Positions 30,600 to 42,831 of a stretch of 64,000 nucleotides of DNA are shown here, piece by piece. The stretch comes from Dichotomocladium elegans. Its lineage: Eukaryota > Mucoromycota > Mucoromycetes > Mucorales > Lichtheimiaceae. A program made the position numbers and the translations under genes. Position 1 is the stretch's first letter. Each line of letters starts with the position of its first letter. Under the pieces are notes generated by a model. That model was given only the letters and a program-made list of their open reading frames with translations, had not been told where the DNA came from and searched no databases. The stretch spans positions 186,001 to 250,000 of the forward strand of contig JAIXMN010000020.1 of NCBI GenBank assembly GCA_025716815.1, given 5' to 3'.

Positions 30600-30776
30600 C
30601 ATATTCTGTCTCTTCTATTATATTAAAAAGATAAAAATTAGATAAGCTAACTTTCAAAAAAGGAAGTGATCAGATTGATAAGCTCGATAGCCCCGAGTAC
30701 TAAAAGGTTTTGGCCTCTACTTTTGTAACTGATTTTGTAACTGACGAGTCTCTCCATCTTTTCAATACAATTACAA

Positions 30777-33700
30777 TGACTACACCAACGTGCCCCACCT
30801 GTGGGCTTTCCGGCCATCAATGCACCAGCCATCGCGATTGTCTGGCAAATCCCAGACGCTTGGCTGCCCGCGCTCAAAACGAGGAAAATCTCAGCCAGGA
30901 GCAGGAGGGAAGATCTGAGCAACGATGCGCGAGTTGCAATCAGCTCGGCCATTCGCGACGCTCACATCGTAATTGCCCAATGAATCCTGCCAATAATGTT
31001 CAAGATACTGAAACACAAGTCGCGGTTAGTTTAAAAATCACCGTTTTCTCAGTTTGTCCAGGCAAGTAACCTTATCTAATCTGTAGCTCACGCATCACAA
31101 TATTGCCCGCGTTACAAGTGGTATAGAACCAGGAAGACATTCCTTTGGCACGATGGACGCAGCATGTGCCTACTGTCATGCGCGCATGTGGATTGAAGAG
31201 CGTGTCTCAGGATCATCTGTCAACTCACCGCGATTTTCACTGTGCTGCTCGCAGGGTGCAGTGAGTCTCCCTCAATGGAACTCCACCCCTCAAGAAATCA
31301 GACGCTTGCTACATGGGAGTGATGCGCGCTCCAAAGATTTCCGCACGTATATTCGTGCATACAACAGCGCCTTAAGCTTCACCTCGATGGGTATCAGTAT
31401 GGATCATTCTGTCGCAAACTCGCACGGAGGTGCTTACAATTTCCGAATTCATGGAAGCATTTACCACCGAATTGGTTCGCTATTGTAATGGTTTCGGTGA
31501 GGTTTTACTGGGATTGGGTTGGAATAGGAGGAAGATGGAAGAAAGGGCAGGAAGGTGCTAAGCGCTTTCCAACAAGACAAGACAGAACAAGAAAATGGAA
31601 CAAGAGAAAGAAGACAGAAGCGCGGAGGCCAAGAGGAAGGAAGAAGTATCGAGCTGGATTGGAACGATACAAGGATGGAAGGGACAAGAAGCACGGAGGC
31701 CAAGACAAGAGGTGAACCAGATGGATTCGTATGGAAACGAAGAAACAAGATAACTGATTGATTTTATTTTGACTAAGGATAGGGTGGATATATATATTGT
31801 GTTCTGGATCGTGAGTAAGGTATAGATAATGTACTTAATAAGAGAAGAAGGAGTATGTACGTATGTAAAGAACAGGTGGAGTGGGTATTTGGTGCGTATT
31901 GGAATCGCAGTGTTGATCGTTGCTGCGTGTGTTGTGGCAGGCACGTCGGGTTGGATCATGACAGCTATTTCCTGCAAATGAAAATAATCAGCCAGCGTTT
32001 GCACAAATCTATGTGCATGATCCAGCGACGGAGCTCCAGGTCCATGAAAATGTCATTAACGCCCATCTGCGCCGTGAGACTCTCGAAGAACTGCAGGATA
32101 TGATGCATCGGATAAGTCCCTTGCTGCAATCTTTTAAAAGCATGGCTGAGATTGCACGTAGTGATGGCGACTTTCGAGATGTAGCCATGATTATCAGGGC
32201 GGAAAATACCCCTGATCCGCGCCAGTACAATCGACCGAATGATGCAGAGATCGGCATTTTTATTGTTGAAAATCCTGATCACGAAGATATTGGAAATCGT
32301 GACATTGTCATAAGAACCCGTAGCAATGAGTTGCAGCAAATTTCAGAGATGCATCGCTTCTATGATGCACTTCATTATGTGCTGATATTTCCTGAAGGTT
32401 CGCTGACACTGAATTCGGTAACTTTTAGCATATCTCATATGTTTTGAAATCTGTTCTTAAAGGAGATGAGGGTTGGACTATTGAAGCGCGAAGTCCAGAA
32501 GGTACCAAAATCACAGTCATGGATTGGTATAGTTACCGTCTCATGGTTCGCGGCAATGATGATGACGTTGAGAGACATGATCTTCGTCGTTTTGGAAAGC
32601 TGTTTCAGCAATTCATTGTCGATAACTATGCAAAGATGGAATCGGGTCGTCTTAGGTTATATCCGCCATAACCAAAGCAGACTACGCGCGGATCTTTACG
32701 GTGGTGTTGTAGATGCCTTGCATCTAGGTGATAACGACATGAGTAATGTTGGAAGGAGGGTAATTTTGCCTTCATCATTCTACGGCGGTCCTCGACACAC
32801 GCAACAGCTATATCAAGATGCAATGAGCATTGTGCGCCGCTTTGGTAAACCCGACCTCTTTGTCACATTCACCTGCAACCCGCGTTGGCCGGAAATTCAG
32901 AGTGCTCTTCTTGCTGGGCAATCAGCATCAGATCGACCTGATATTACTGCGCGCGTGTTCCGCTTGAAATTGAAAAATCTTATGGATGACCTTACCAAAA
33001 GAGCAATCCTCGGTCGAGTCATTGCACACGTGCATACTGTGGAGTTCCAAAAGCGTGGTTTGCCGCACGCGCATATCTTGCTGATCCTCGCAAACGACGA
33101 TAAGCCTCTAACAACCACAATCGTTGACAGTATTGTTTCTGCGGAGTTACCAGATAGAGAAGACTCGGTTGGGCGTGCTACTATTGAAAAGCATATGATG
33201 CATGGGCCGTGTGGTGCACTAAACCCGACTTGCCCGTGCATGAACAATGGTATATGCACCAAGCAGTTCCCAAAAGACTTCGCTGATGAGACACAATTGA
33301 ACGAGGATGGCGGCTATCCGATCTACCGCAGAAGAAGTAATCCCCAAGGCGATACTGTGGAAAGACGGGGATATGCGCTTGACAATCGATGGGTTGTTCC
33401 CCACAACCTCTTCGTATGCAAAAAGTACGATGCTCATATTAACGTCGAGATTTGCACGTCGATTACATCCATCAAATATGTGTACAAGTACGTGTACAAA
33501 GGCCATGACCGCGCTTCGGTGGTTATCACACACCAGCAGCCTGATGCAAATATAACGAGTAACGATGATCCCCCTGTTGACGAAATTCAGCAGTACATTG
33601 ACACCCGTTACGTCTCAGCATCAGAGGCGTGTTGGCGTATTTTTGGCTTTTCGTTGCATCAGGAATTTCCGGCACACCAGCGCTTGGCTGTGCACTTACA

Positions 33701-34154
33701 TAACGAACAATTGGTCTACTTTGACGATGATGACACTCCCTCAGATGTTGTTAGTCGTGCCCACGAAACAACTCTGACTGCATGGTTCGCTTATAATGCA
33801 CAGAATCCTGTTGCTTCGTCCATCCTATACCCGGATTTTCCCGAACAGCATGTTTACGTAAAAAATGAACGGCGGTGGAAGCTTCGTGAACGTGGCCATG
33901 GAGGTACCATCGGCCGTATTTATGCTGTTTCACCAAGCCAAGTCGAAAAGTACCACCTTCGAATGTTGCTATACCATGTTCCTGGGGCAACAAGCTTTGA
34001 GGATCTGCGTACTGTGAGTGGTGAAGTTTTACCTTCATTCCAAGCAGCTGCCAGAAGCCGTGGGCTCTTAACGGCCAACAGGAGTGGAGCGAGTGTCTTG
34101 AACAAGCCTCTATGTACCAGCTTCCCAGCGCACTCCGCTTATTGTTCGTTGTAA
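30777..34154 (+). pseudogene. Helitron RepHel, replication-initiator part
   Basis: N-terminal zinc knuckle-like pairs (CPTCGLSGHQC...SHRDC and CASCNQLGHSRRSHRNC), a probable intron 31027-31085, then a Helitron-like N domain (from 31153) interrupted by the solo LTR. After the LTR, coding resumes (FAQIYVHDPATELQVHE) and reaches the Rep nuclease: VILPSSFYGGPRHTQQLYQD, TFTCNPRWPEI, the HUH motif GLPHAHILLI and the two-tyrosine region YKYVYKG (about 33480). A frameshift near 32655 and another near 34080 break the frame. Rep nicks and joins DNA ends during rolling-circle transposition. Confidence 0.85.
31484..31963. repeat. solo LTR inserted in the Helitron
   Basis: 480 bases with TG...CA ends (TGTAATGG to CATGACA) flanked by an exact 5-base duplication GCTAT (31479-31483 and 31964-31968). 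Removing it with one duplication copy restores the Helitron reading frame (GSIYHRIGSLF then PANENNQ). It is therefore a clean LTR insertion later reduced to a solo LTR. It is unrelated to the other LTR families in the window; orientation not determined (a TATATATATA tract lies near 31790). Confidence 0.85.
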
Positions 34155-35986
34155 TTTTGACTTTTTGTCAACCAGAGAACCCATATGCCCTTTGGCTAAG
34201 CTATCGCAACGCCCTTTCTGAGGATTTTTTGCGCTCTTCAGGAATAGACGCCAATAATCCATCATTGCAGTATGATGATCATATATTTGAAAAAGGTTTA
34301 CTTGCAATCGAAGATATCATGGCTGGGCTCTCGCGGTCCCTCTTGGAATTTGATGGTTTCGTTCTCCCCGAAGAACCCAACCCCAATCCCCAAGATCCTG
34401 CCGAACCTTATATAATTCTCGAACAGCGCCGCATAATTACCGCATTACAGTCCCAACCAGCCCGCGAATTCACATTTAACAGTCATCAGCAAGCAGCCTC
34501 TGATGCCATTTGCCTTTCCTTAGAGGAGCCAGCAAGCTCTACGAAGCTGCATTTCATCGATGGTCCAGGTGGTACAGGCAAAACATATCTGTTTAACGCC
34601 CTGCTTGAGCATGTACGTCGTCAAGGTGATATCGCTCTTGCTGTTGCGACAAGTGGAACGGCTGCTCTTCTTCTTGACGGTGGACGTACAGCGCATTCAA
34701 CATTCAAGATCCCACTTGATGTGTACAGCAACACTTCTTGCTCCTTTACGCCCCGCTCGCACACTGGCTCCCTCCTCAGATTAGCCTCTCTCATCATATG
34801 GGATGAGGCATCAATGATAAGCCGTGATGTGATTGACTGCGTGAACCGCAGTATGCAAGATCTGATGAAATCCACAGACCCTTCCCTTGAGCATATCCCT
34901 TTCGGCGGTAAATTGGTAGTTTTTGGTGGCGATTTTCGGCAGGTACAATCGCTACAACGGTGTGCTACATATGACCAGTCTACCTTGACGCCTTATCGTA
35001 TTTTGTAGGTACTACCAGTTATTCCAAGCGCATCTCGAGCATAAATTGTTGCACAAAGCTTCCCGAGGTCCTCAAATGTTTGGCCGCATATGAAAATCCA
35101 TCGTTTGCTCACAAATATGCGGGTTCAGCAGGCCAGGAATGTCCACGATGCTACAACGTTGCAGGAATTTTCCAATTATCTTCTACGCATAGGTTCTGGT
35201 AAAGAACCTATTGCTGAAGGTACCGAGGACAAAATATGCGTGTCAGACGCAATGGTGCTACCAGGGTTTAACTTTCTTACTTTAATCGACACAATCTTTG
35301 GTGACATGAACGATGCTTCAGCACTCACCATGGATTTCCTAATGTCCCGAGCCATTTTAACGCCGAAAAACAAAGACGTCTCTGCACTAAACGATGCTAT
35401 TCTTGAAAGATTTCCTGGAGACACTCATGAATTTGTAAGCGCTGATACCATCGACGACCCTGAGGGCCAGATCACGTATCCTCCAGAGTTTCTTAATTCG
35501 CTCGACCCATCTGGCCTTCCCCCGCACACTCTGAAACTAAAGCCAGGATGCCCAGTCATGCTGCTCCGCAATTTAAACGCTGCTCAGGGTCTTTGCAATG
35601 GCACTCGGTTGATATGCCGCACATTTCAGCGCTTTGTTATCGTAGCAGAGATCGCGACAGGAACTCATATCGGCCAAATAGCCCTCATTCCACGCCTTAC
35701 GTTAACCCCCGCAAAAACCCAGTGCCCTATACAGTTCAAACGAACGCAATTTCCTGTACGCGTCGCTTTCTCAATGACAATTAACAAGGCCCAAGGACAA
35801 ACATTTGACACTGTGGGTTTATATCTTCCCGAGCCAGTTTTTACCCATGGTTTATTGTACGTGGCTATGTCTCGAGTTCGCACACCGTCATCGCTAAAAA
35901 TTGCGATGGACCGTGAAAATTCGACTCTCCCAGGCAAGCCAGGACTTTATACACGAAACGTGGTGTACGAGGAAGTGCTTCTTTAA
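34112..35986 (+). pseudogene. Helitron RepHel, Pif1-type helicase part
   Basis: SF1 helicase of the Pif1 type: Walker A GPGGTGKTYLFN (34560s), TSGTAALLLDGGRTAHSTFK, Walker B LIIWDEASM, GGDFRQV, and after a break the C-terminal motifs HRLLTNMRV, LKPGCPVMLLRNL and MTINKAQGQTF, ending at a stop 35984-35986. Frames are broken between 34980 and 35090, including an in-frame TAA where the family reads VLPVIP...SRA. It would unwind DNA during rolling-circle transposition. Confidence 0.85.
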
Positions 35987-36260
35987 ACCTGCTACGCATA
36001 ATTACCAAATCTTTCTTTGTTTTTCTATATCATATATATCTCTATCCCAATTACACATTTCTATTATATTTACGATCACGAAAAGTTTATATATCAACCC
36101 ATATCAATACTGTTTACCGCATTGCTTTACGGGGGGCAAGGGCGAAGCCCCAGCCGACGCAACAATCGAGCGAAGCGAGATGTGTCGCTAGTTTATTCTT
36201 AAAACCCCTTGATTCCACAAGGACATTGTGATAAACCAGAAATAAATTGAGGCCAAGACA

Positions 36261-37479
36261 TTATTTTTTCAGCAACTCGATGATATGACTCATGATGTCA
36301 ACGTCGTCAGGAAGTATGCCACGTTGATGTGCAGTGAAAAGGGCATTCACTGCAATCTGGATTCGCTCATTTTCCGCCCCCTCTCTTTCAATGAGGTACT
36401 GTCTATCACACTTCCGCTTATCTTGTTCGAGTTGCTCTCTTGCCATTTGCTTCTGGAACCCGGATTTCCCCCATTCCAACACAAGATGCTGGCGTGCAAG
36501 AGCGAGCTTTGTTATTTTGTGCTTCAGCAGCTTGGCATACCGGCTAGCTGCGCGCTTATCGCAGACCTCAGTAAACCGATTCAGTGCTGAAGTAATGTTT
36601 CGCTTAGCTGGTGGTCGGCTCCTGTCTACTTTCATCTTCGTGTTCGCTTTCTTCGACCACATCTTCGTCCTCATTCTCATTCTCGTCATTTTCGAAGTGC
36701 GACTGTGAGTTTTGGTCGCTTTCCTCGAAATCGGAGAAGCTCACCATATGGCTGGCGAGAGAAGGATCGGCGACAGCCCTTGGAGACAGACTGGAAGGGA
36801 TGCGTTCTTGGCCTTCATTTTCCGATGAAGCCTTCAGAAGCGGCCACCAGTACATCTTCGGCAAGAGTATTACGCATTAGCCGAGATTAGAGAATATCAA
36901 TATTGCACAGCTTACCTGGAGAAAGACGATGGGTGATTGGAATGGAATGATAAACATCAACATCCATTGCAGCAGGTTGCTGTATAGCATCCTTTGAACC
37001 AAGTATCGCATCGAGTCGATGATAAAAAGCAGCAGTATTTTTCCTTATACTGCTCAATCGACTTGATGCCTCGAGCATGATCGTCTGGGCCAATACCAAA
37101 GCCAGTACCAGAAATGGTGGTGCGTACTTTCTGGTACTGCTTGAGCATTTGGCGCCAGGTGGCCAATACTCGATCTCCAGCTTTCTTGCCAGCCCCCCCA
37201 TCTTTTCGCACTGCCCGTGAGGGCGTGGAGCTTCTCGGCGATTCTCCGAGCGGCACTGACCTTGCTGAGCCTCGCCGAAACTCCTTGGGGAATAGAGGCT
37301 CCAGGGCCGCGTTCGGAAACGCTCTTATTGAGCCAGATGGCTAGGTCAACTCGATTTTCTTCGATGTAATCAAGAATGAATTTAATTTCCTCGTATGACA
37401 CCTTGATTCCATTGCTTTCATGAGCTTTCGCAGGTCAGTAATACATTTTTTGGTCATCGTTGGTTCTAGCGTTGGTCAT
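36261..37479 (-). pseudogene. Myb/SANT-like DNA-binding protein, frameshifted
   Basis: Minus-strand gene-like region beginning near ATG 37479. Recognisable parts: VSYEEIKFILDYIEENRVDL (Myb/SANT-like start), RVLATWRQMLKQYQKVRTT, FYHRLDAILGSKDAI, an intron at 36917-36857 side (GTAAGC donor), a Ser/Glu-rich acidic segment (ESDQNSQSHFENDENENEDE), and a C-terminal helix KMAREQLEQDKRKCDRQ-like ending EL-LKK. It resembles the Myb/SANT-like proteins repeated in fungal genomes, some transposon-linked. One extra T in the run near 37025 and a second shift near 36680 break the frame. Function unknown; partnership with a transposon is inference. Confidence 0.5.
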
Positions 37480-37841
37480 GGTAGTAAATGTAGCAAATGG
37501 GAGAAAAAAAGTTAAGTCGATTTACCGGATTTTCGAACTGAGTAAATGTTCCATGAACATTTTTCATGATTCGTGAAACCCCCTACTGTGTTTTAATAAA
37601 TCAGCTGGTTTAACCAACGAGCATTTATATAAAATATTGAGCATGATGAGATAGAGGATGTGACGAGTTAATGTAGCATAAGAGAAAGGATGAATGGAGG
37701 GTAAAAGGAAGAAAGGATACCGGAGGTAAATGCGGATGGTAATCTGGTTGCACGTGTGCTCTGTGAGGTGTTTCTTTTTTTGTATTTTCTCTTTCTCGCG
37801 CGTGCAGGCCATCGTGTGTGTGTCTCCAAAAGTCGATATGT
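37480..37841. other. intergenic, no gene seen
   Basis: About 360 bases separating the Myb/SANT-like gene and the MAPKK; presumably the 3' region of the kinase gene. Confidence 0.4.
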
Positions 37842-39631
37842 TTAATGAGTGCTTGCAGCATAGGCGGTATTTGCCCATTTCGCCATATCCACATCGACTT
37901 CTTCATATTTCTTGATAAATGGATGCTCTAATAGTTTACCATACGATGGCCTCTCCTTTGCATCTTTGTGTAAACTGAAAATGTAGAACAAACATTAAAC
38001 TACTGCGCAATATACCGTGACATGATAGAAACCTACCAAGCAGCAATAAAATCCCTTGCGTCTTCTGAAAAATCATCAGGCAAAGTTGGTGGCTCCTCAT
38101 CGACAATGGCTTTGAGTTGAGCGAACATGTTATCATATTTGTATGGGTATTTGCCGCCAGCCATTTCAACAAGTGAAAGGCCAAGGGACCAGACATCTGA
38201 TGCAACGGTATAGGTATTGGCTGCTCTTATACGCTCGGGCTAGGTTAACAGGGAGAAAGGCAACATATGAGGAAGAGACCATCACCAAGAACATGGAGGC
38301 ATAAGGGTACTTACAGCCATGTAGCTTTGGCAACCAATGTTGGTTTTTGCTAGCGATCGATCCAATTGACCTGAAACGCCAAAGTCGCATAACTTAACCT
38401 GACCTTTGCTATTGACCAGTACATTGGTGGGCTTGACATCTCAAACAAATGAAAATTATATATGAGATTCTCCAATCTAGTTTTCTATTGATGAACGAGT
38501 AATTCTTTTACCTCGGTGAATAATCGAAAGCTCATCTTTGAGGAACTTGAGACCTTTGACCATCTGACCATTAACTGGTTAGTTGAAAGATTATAGTTAT
38601 TGCCGGGCATCAATCGAGTTACCGAAGTAGCAATTTTGGCCAGAACATCCTCAGGCACGCCTTCACCATAAAGTTTGTCCAAAGAACCACAATCCATGTA
38701 TTCCATGCAGTAATACACGCATGACTCAATGAAGAATGCACCATAAAATTCAACAATATAGTCGCTTGTGCTCTTGTGTAGGATATCCAGTTCCATCAGG
38801 ATTTGATGCAATTTTGTTTCGTCGAGTTCAAGGCGAATTTCCTGGGTATATCAATCTTGAGCCAAGTCTTCTCTCGCAATTTGTTTTTGGTTTCTTACCT
38901 TCATCGCCATGACCACGTTGGTTACTCGATGATTCACCTATGACAAAATGGCGTTAACAGCACTACGCTTACAAATAGAGCCCACATCCCCGCTTTTACC
39001 TTTTGCACAGTGCCATATTGGCCCTTACCTAGTTCCTCCTTTAGTTCTAGGTCAGCCATCTTGATAGCAAAACTGCTGCCATTGGAAAAGTCCACGCCGT
39101 CTGCATGAATAATCGCCTTGCCAGCAAAGTTGAGCTTTCCTGAAGGGTCACTTCATTATTCAAAAATAATATGAATGATTGGTGATGAGAAACAGTACGT
39201 TGAAGGCAAGAACACTTTTTTATGTCCATTTTTTTAAAGGCATAAAGGTAGAATACTTACACATATCTCGAAAAATTTGAAAAAGGCGTATCTTTCGTAG
39301 GCTCAATACCGAGCTGGGATAGATTCAAAGCTGGCCTGCCCATACGTCCACTTAAGCCAGCCGGGCGATTCTTATTCATAGGCGGCAATGGACCCGGTGT
39401 ACGGAAGCCCCCGTTGCTACTTGTGCTGCTTCCGATTACCATGCTCTTTGAGGAAAGAGCATTGTTTCCAGACATTGGAGGTAACGGAGACCTGCTCATG
39501 GGAGGTAAAACAGATCGATTGATGTGAGGTGGAAGTCCTGCTGGTGCAGTGGCCGGTCGATGAGGAGGAGGACTTGGTTGCTGTTGCTGCTGAAGCTGTT
39601 GGCGCAATCGGTCCCTCTCTTCGAGGGACAT
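37842..39631 (-). CDS. PBS2: MAP kinase kinase, Pbs2 type
   Basis: Exons 39261..39631, 39000..39150, 38899..38937, 38623..38841, 38512..38563, 38315..38439, 38037..38239 and 37842..37974, 430 residues. Dual-specificity kinase of the high-osmolarity (Hog1) pathway. The segment [20 protein letters not shown], followed by [17 protein letters not shown], before the kinase domain is a Pbs2 signature. Kinase motifs: GKGQYGTV (P-loop), VVMAMKEI (catalytic Lys), IIHRDVKPTN (HRD loop split by an intron), CDFGVSGQL (DFG), the MAPKK activation site SLAKT, MAPERI and DVWSLG. The N-terminus is Gln/Pro-rich with polyproline stretches that may bind an SH3 protein such as Sho1. Start: first ATG in the exon (39631); the frame is open a little further 5', so an additional upstream exon is possible. 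Confidence 0.93.
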
Positions 39632-40104
39632 GTCGCTAAAAGTTTGTTCGAGATTCAATGCGTTAAGATCGTATTTTTACACAGAAGCACTTCTGCAAGG
39701 CTTCTTGTAAACGTGGCAGTACTTGATACAAAGGGAGAACGAAGGAAGAAAAAGTGTACACAGCTGGGCCTCCAAGGAGTTGAAACAAAAGACCTAAGGA
39801 ATCATACGTCATCCAATCAAGCCGAAGGCCTCGAACGGAGAATGAACTACAAGAACGTGCCTTGCCTGTAGGTACACGGCCTCAGCCCCCATCCCCATTA
39901 TTTTCCCGTCTCCAAACGACCTCCCAGGGGGAAAGGGCGGGCGACCGCACACAGTATAGATGGAGTTTTTAATAGTATAGACAAATAAGTATGGAAGCTT
40001 GTTTCCGGCATACCGCTTTATGCACATTGCGCATTATTCTGCCAAACCGGAAAAAGAGAAAAAGAGAAAAAAACGAGATACGTAAGGAATAGTATTATTA
40101 TAGT
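39632..40104. other. intergenic, no gene seen
   Basis: About 470 bases between the MAPKK and the collagen-like gene; likely the MAPKK promoter and the 3' region of its neighbour. A CCTCCCAGGGGG-type GC-rich patch lies near 39925. Confidence 0.35.
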
Positions 40105-40650
40105 TTAATGGCCAATCGGAAGGTTCAAAGGAAGCCCATGTACAAGGGTTCCATGGCTGCCACTACCGCTGCTGTCGCTGCTAGCATGACTGGCTGCCTC
40201 TTTGACGGTGCTCACGTCTTCTGATTTAGCTGCCTTGACTTTTGCAAGACGGGCAAGGTCATCGCTGCTCAGAGAACCTGGCTGGCCCGGTTGGCCCGGT
40301 TGGCCCGGCTGGCCTGACTGGCCCGGCTGACCCGGCTGACCCGGCTGACCTGGCATGCCTGGCATGCCTGGCATACCCAGTACACCAGGTTCTCCATCCA
40401 TACCCGGCTCACCGTTGTTTCCATCTGATCCTCGCTCGACGATCGCGCTTTCAGAGGAGGAGTAGTGACGGCGGCGGTGACGGCGACGAATGGCTGAAGC
40501 AGATGGGGCATAGAGAACAGCAGGACCGACGGCTTGGTTTGTATGGGACATCGACACGCCGACCGCAGGAACGCGGCTGTTGGACTTTAGGCCAAAGGTA
40601 GTTGATGAGAATGCACAAAGAACGAGAACGGCAAGAGAAGAGACGCGCAT
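40105..40650 (-). CDS. secreted collagen-like repeat protein
   Basis: Intronless, 181 residues. The N-terminus is a signal peptide ([20 protein letters not shown]). After an Arg/His-rich segment (RRRHRRRHY) comes a Gly-X-Y tract of about 19 triplets, beginning [13 protein letters not shown] and dominated by GMP and GQP units, then a charged Ala/Ser-rich tail. Gly-X-Y runs of this length can fold as a collagen triple helix, but fungi generally lack animal-type prolyl hydroxylation, so stability is uncertain. Collagen-like proteins with short tracts are known in Mucorales on spore coats (CotH-linked context is not seen here). Probably cell-wall or extracellular; function unknown. The start ATG is well placed, with a TATA-like box 41 bases upstream. 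Confidence 0.8.
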   Translation of the reverse strand: MRVSSLAVLVLCAFSSTTFGLKSNSRVPAVGVSMSHTNQAVGPAVLYAPSASAIRRRHRRRHYSSSESAIVERGSDGNNGEPGMDGEPGVLGMPGMPGMPGQPGQPGQPGQSGQPGQPGQPGQPGSLSSDDLARLAKVKAAKSEDVSTVKEAASHASSDSSGSGSHGTLVHGLPLNLPIGH

Positions 40651-40690
40651 GACAATGGGGTTGTACTTTCAATTCTTCCTGTGCGAAGAT

Positions 40691-40697
40691 ATTTATA
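40691..40697 (-). promoter_or_regulatory. TATA-like box of collagen-like gene
   Basis: TATAAAT on the minus strand, 41 bases before the start codon at 40650. Position and sequence fit a TATA box; the short leader that results is unusual but possible. Confidence 0.4.
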
Positions 40698-40799
40698 TGT
40701 CGTGTCTTGATTAAAAACAGCTCCCCCTCCCCCCTGCCCCGACGGGCTTCTTGGCTGCTCTCGAACTCCTGCACGAAATATTCTCTCCCTGGCAATCTA

Positions 40800-41430
40800 C
40801 ACGAACATGCATATGTTGGACTCTAGAAATCTCACTCCACATATCCACATACTGGCTATTTTGCCGTGTGCAAATTGCCTGTACACATTAAAGCGTCTCT
40901 CAAACGGCTACTCGTTAACAATGTCCAATCTAATGTCAACATTAAGGCGTGATCCTTCATGCAGCAGATATTATGTATGTGCGCGTATTCTACTCCTTTC
41001 CTCTGCTGTACCTCATCTCCTTAGCTCAATTGGGCTGCACAATGCTAAGTTGGGCATCGGTCCTCTGCAGCGTGGTTCCTGCAAAGGAAAATAGTACACT
41101 AATAAAATACAGCATGGTAGAAGTGACAGTGGGGCACCCCTACGTGATTTACAGAATGCGCGGTGCACGTTTTTATGTATTCCTTACTCTGAGTTATGGT
41201 ATGTTTAATACTTTCATTAATATATTTATGATTTAACAGAGTAGATGTAACATGAATTAAAAATGAGAAACGTGCGCGTGTACGGATGTGTGGGGTTTCG
41301 AGATTTTGATATGGGTAAGATGTGGTTAGCGTGCTATTCGTAAAAGGAGAGCACAGGGCGGGAAGGAGGAAAATGAGGAGAAAGAGGGGGGGGGAACGGG
41401 GGACGGAAGGATGGCGATGAAGAAGAGACC
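40800..41430. other. intergenic, no gene seen
   Basis: Between the collagen-like gene and the hydrolase 3' end. Small plus-strand frames around 40950-41240 lack domains and are not called. Confidence 0.35.
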
Positions 41431-42831
41431 TTATTTTTCCCAGACATAATCCCGTATAAACTCGCCAATGGTTTCAAAGTATCCCTCCTAAAGTCAGCTG
41501 TCAGTGTTAGATCATAGCTCTTGGTTTTCTCCTTTACTCCAAGCACCTGCATGCAAGCATCGTTATGAGTGCCGTTCTCAAATTCCCGCCAGACCTTGGC
41601 GCCACGAGTGTCTGCTGCCTTGTGTAATTTAGCCATATGTGATGGCGGAACAAGTTCATCCTTCGCGCTTGACAGGAAAAGAATGGATGCCTTCCGAATA
41701 AATTGGATCGTTCTGTAAGAACGCCATTTTTGATGGCAGAGGTAGACGAGGTGGCGCATCGGAGGGATGATGTGTGGAATTAACAAAGGCTGTATGATTG
41801 CATAGAATGTTGAGCGATAAATCATGTATAAAGTTGCCCTTTAGCCCAGATTACTTACAATGCTCAGGAAGGTGTTTTCAATTATTAAAGCATCGAAAAC
41901 ATCCTCGTTCTTAGCTACCAAATAGGTTGCCACAGCACCACCCATGGACTGGCCGTAAGCAACAAGTTTGGTGTGTCGCAAAATCGGATGGCGTAGAATG
42001 TATTCGAGCGCAGTCTAACTCAACCAACCCCCCCCTTTTGTATAAGCAATCCTATATCCCAAGCACAAACTTTATGCCTCATCTTACCTGAGCATCAATC
42101 TGCATCCCTTTTTCCGTTGCCTTACCCTCGCTTAATCCGTAGCTAACACATCAGAAATTGACACGCGTTAGTTTTCTGATTTCTCACAGTGCAGCACAAG
42201 CAAACAAACCCTCGATAGGATAGCATCATAACATTATAACCAAGTTGACGGTAGAAGACCTGCGCAATTGGCAACCGGTGGCCCATGTTTCCAGCATGGC
42301 CCTAACAGTTTCAGGTTTGCAGTTAGTTTAACCCCCCCCCTTCATCAACGCTTCCTCCTCTCTCTCCGCCCCACCCCAGGACAATAGCTTACATGAAAGC
42401 ACAAAAGAGTAGGCGACTGAATTGCCACATCATCGCCTCGTTGTATTAGCACATAGCTGCGGATCCGGACGCCGTCCCTTGTCACCAGAATCTCTTCTTT
42501 GTCGGGAAGACCGTACTGTGCCGGTCGTGCGACCTAGAGAGCCAGACCAGAAAAGAGAAGGTCGGAAAGAGAAAATATCAGTTCGGATTGCTCTCGAGTT
42601 CAATATGAAAAGATGATTGAGCTTGGGGGATGAAGGCGCATTCCATCCTTTCGACATTCACCAACCCAACCGCCACAAAGGGGAAAGAGAGCTTTCACGC
42701 ACCGTTGATCTCGATCCGGGAGGAAAGAATGCTGGATACAGAAGCTCGCATTGATAATAGTAGAGCAGCGTTGACAGCGCAAGGGTGATTATTGTGGCGA
42801 CGAAAACGATTAACAACAGGTACCCCATCAT
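41431..42831 (-). CDS. alpha/beta hydrolase, ABHD13/BEM46 type
   Basis: Exons 42703..42831, 42393..42533, 42210..42301, 42088..42142, 41859..42014, 41547..41789 and 41431..41487, 290 residues. A single N-terminal membrane anchor (MMGYLLLIVFVATIITLALS), then a lumenal/cytosolic hydrolase fold: FHGHAGNMGHRLPIAQ (oxyanion region), LSYRGYGLSEG, nucleophile elbow YGQSMGGA (Ser), ILFLSSAKDELVPP (Asp) and the His in FENGTHND. The catalytic triad is therefore complete. BEM46 of S. pombe and human ABHD13 share this layout; BEM46 affects cell polarity, and the substrate is unknown. Start chosen at the MMG pair (CCACCATG context); an in-frame ATG at 42879 would add 16 residues. Divergent from the CHCH gene at 43250. 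Confidence 0.9.

Larger units (their letters stand above)
30600..36191 (+). mobile_element. degenerate Helitron
   Basis: Rolling-circle transposon with a RepHel protein. The 3' end is well supported: a hairpin with stem CGACGCA (36155-36161) and TGTGTCG (36181-36187), then the terminal CTAG (36188-36191) followed by T, as expected for insertion between A and T. A second short hairpin GGGGC...GCCCC lies at 36133-36151. The 5' terminus (TC) could not be fixed; 30600 is an estimate. It carries a 480-base solo LTR and several frame breaks, so it is inactive. Confidence 0.85.
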
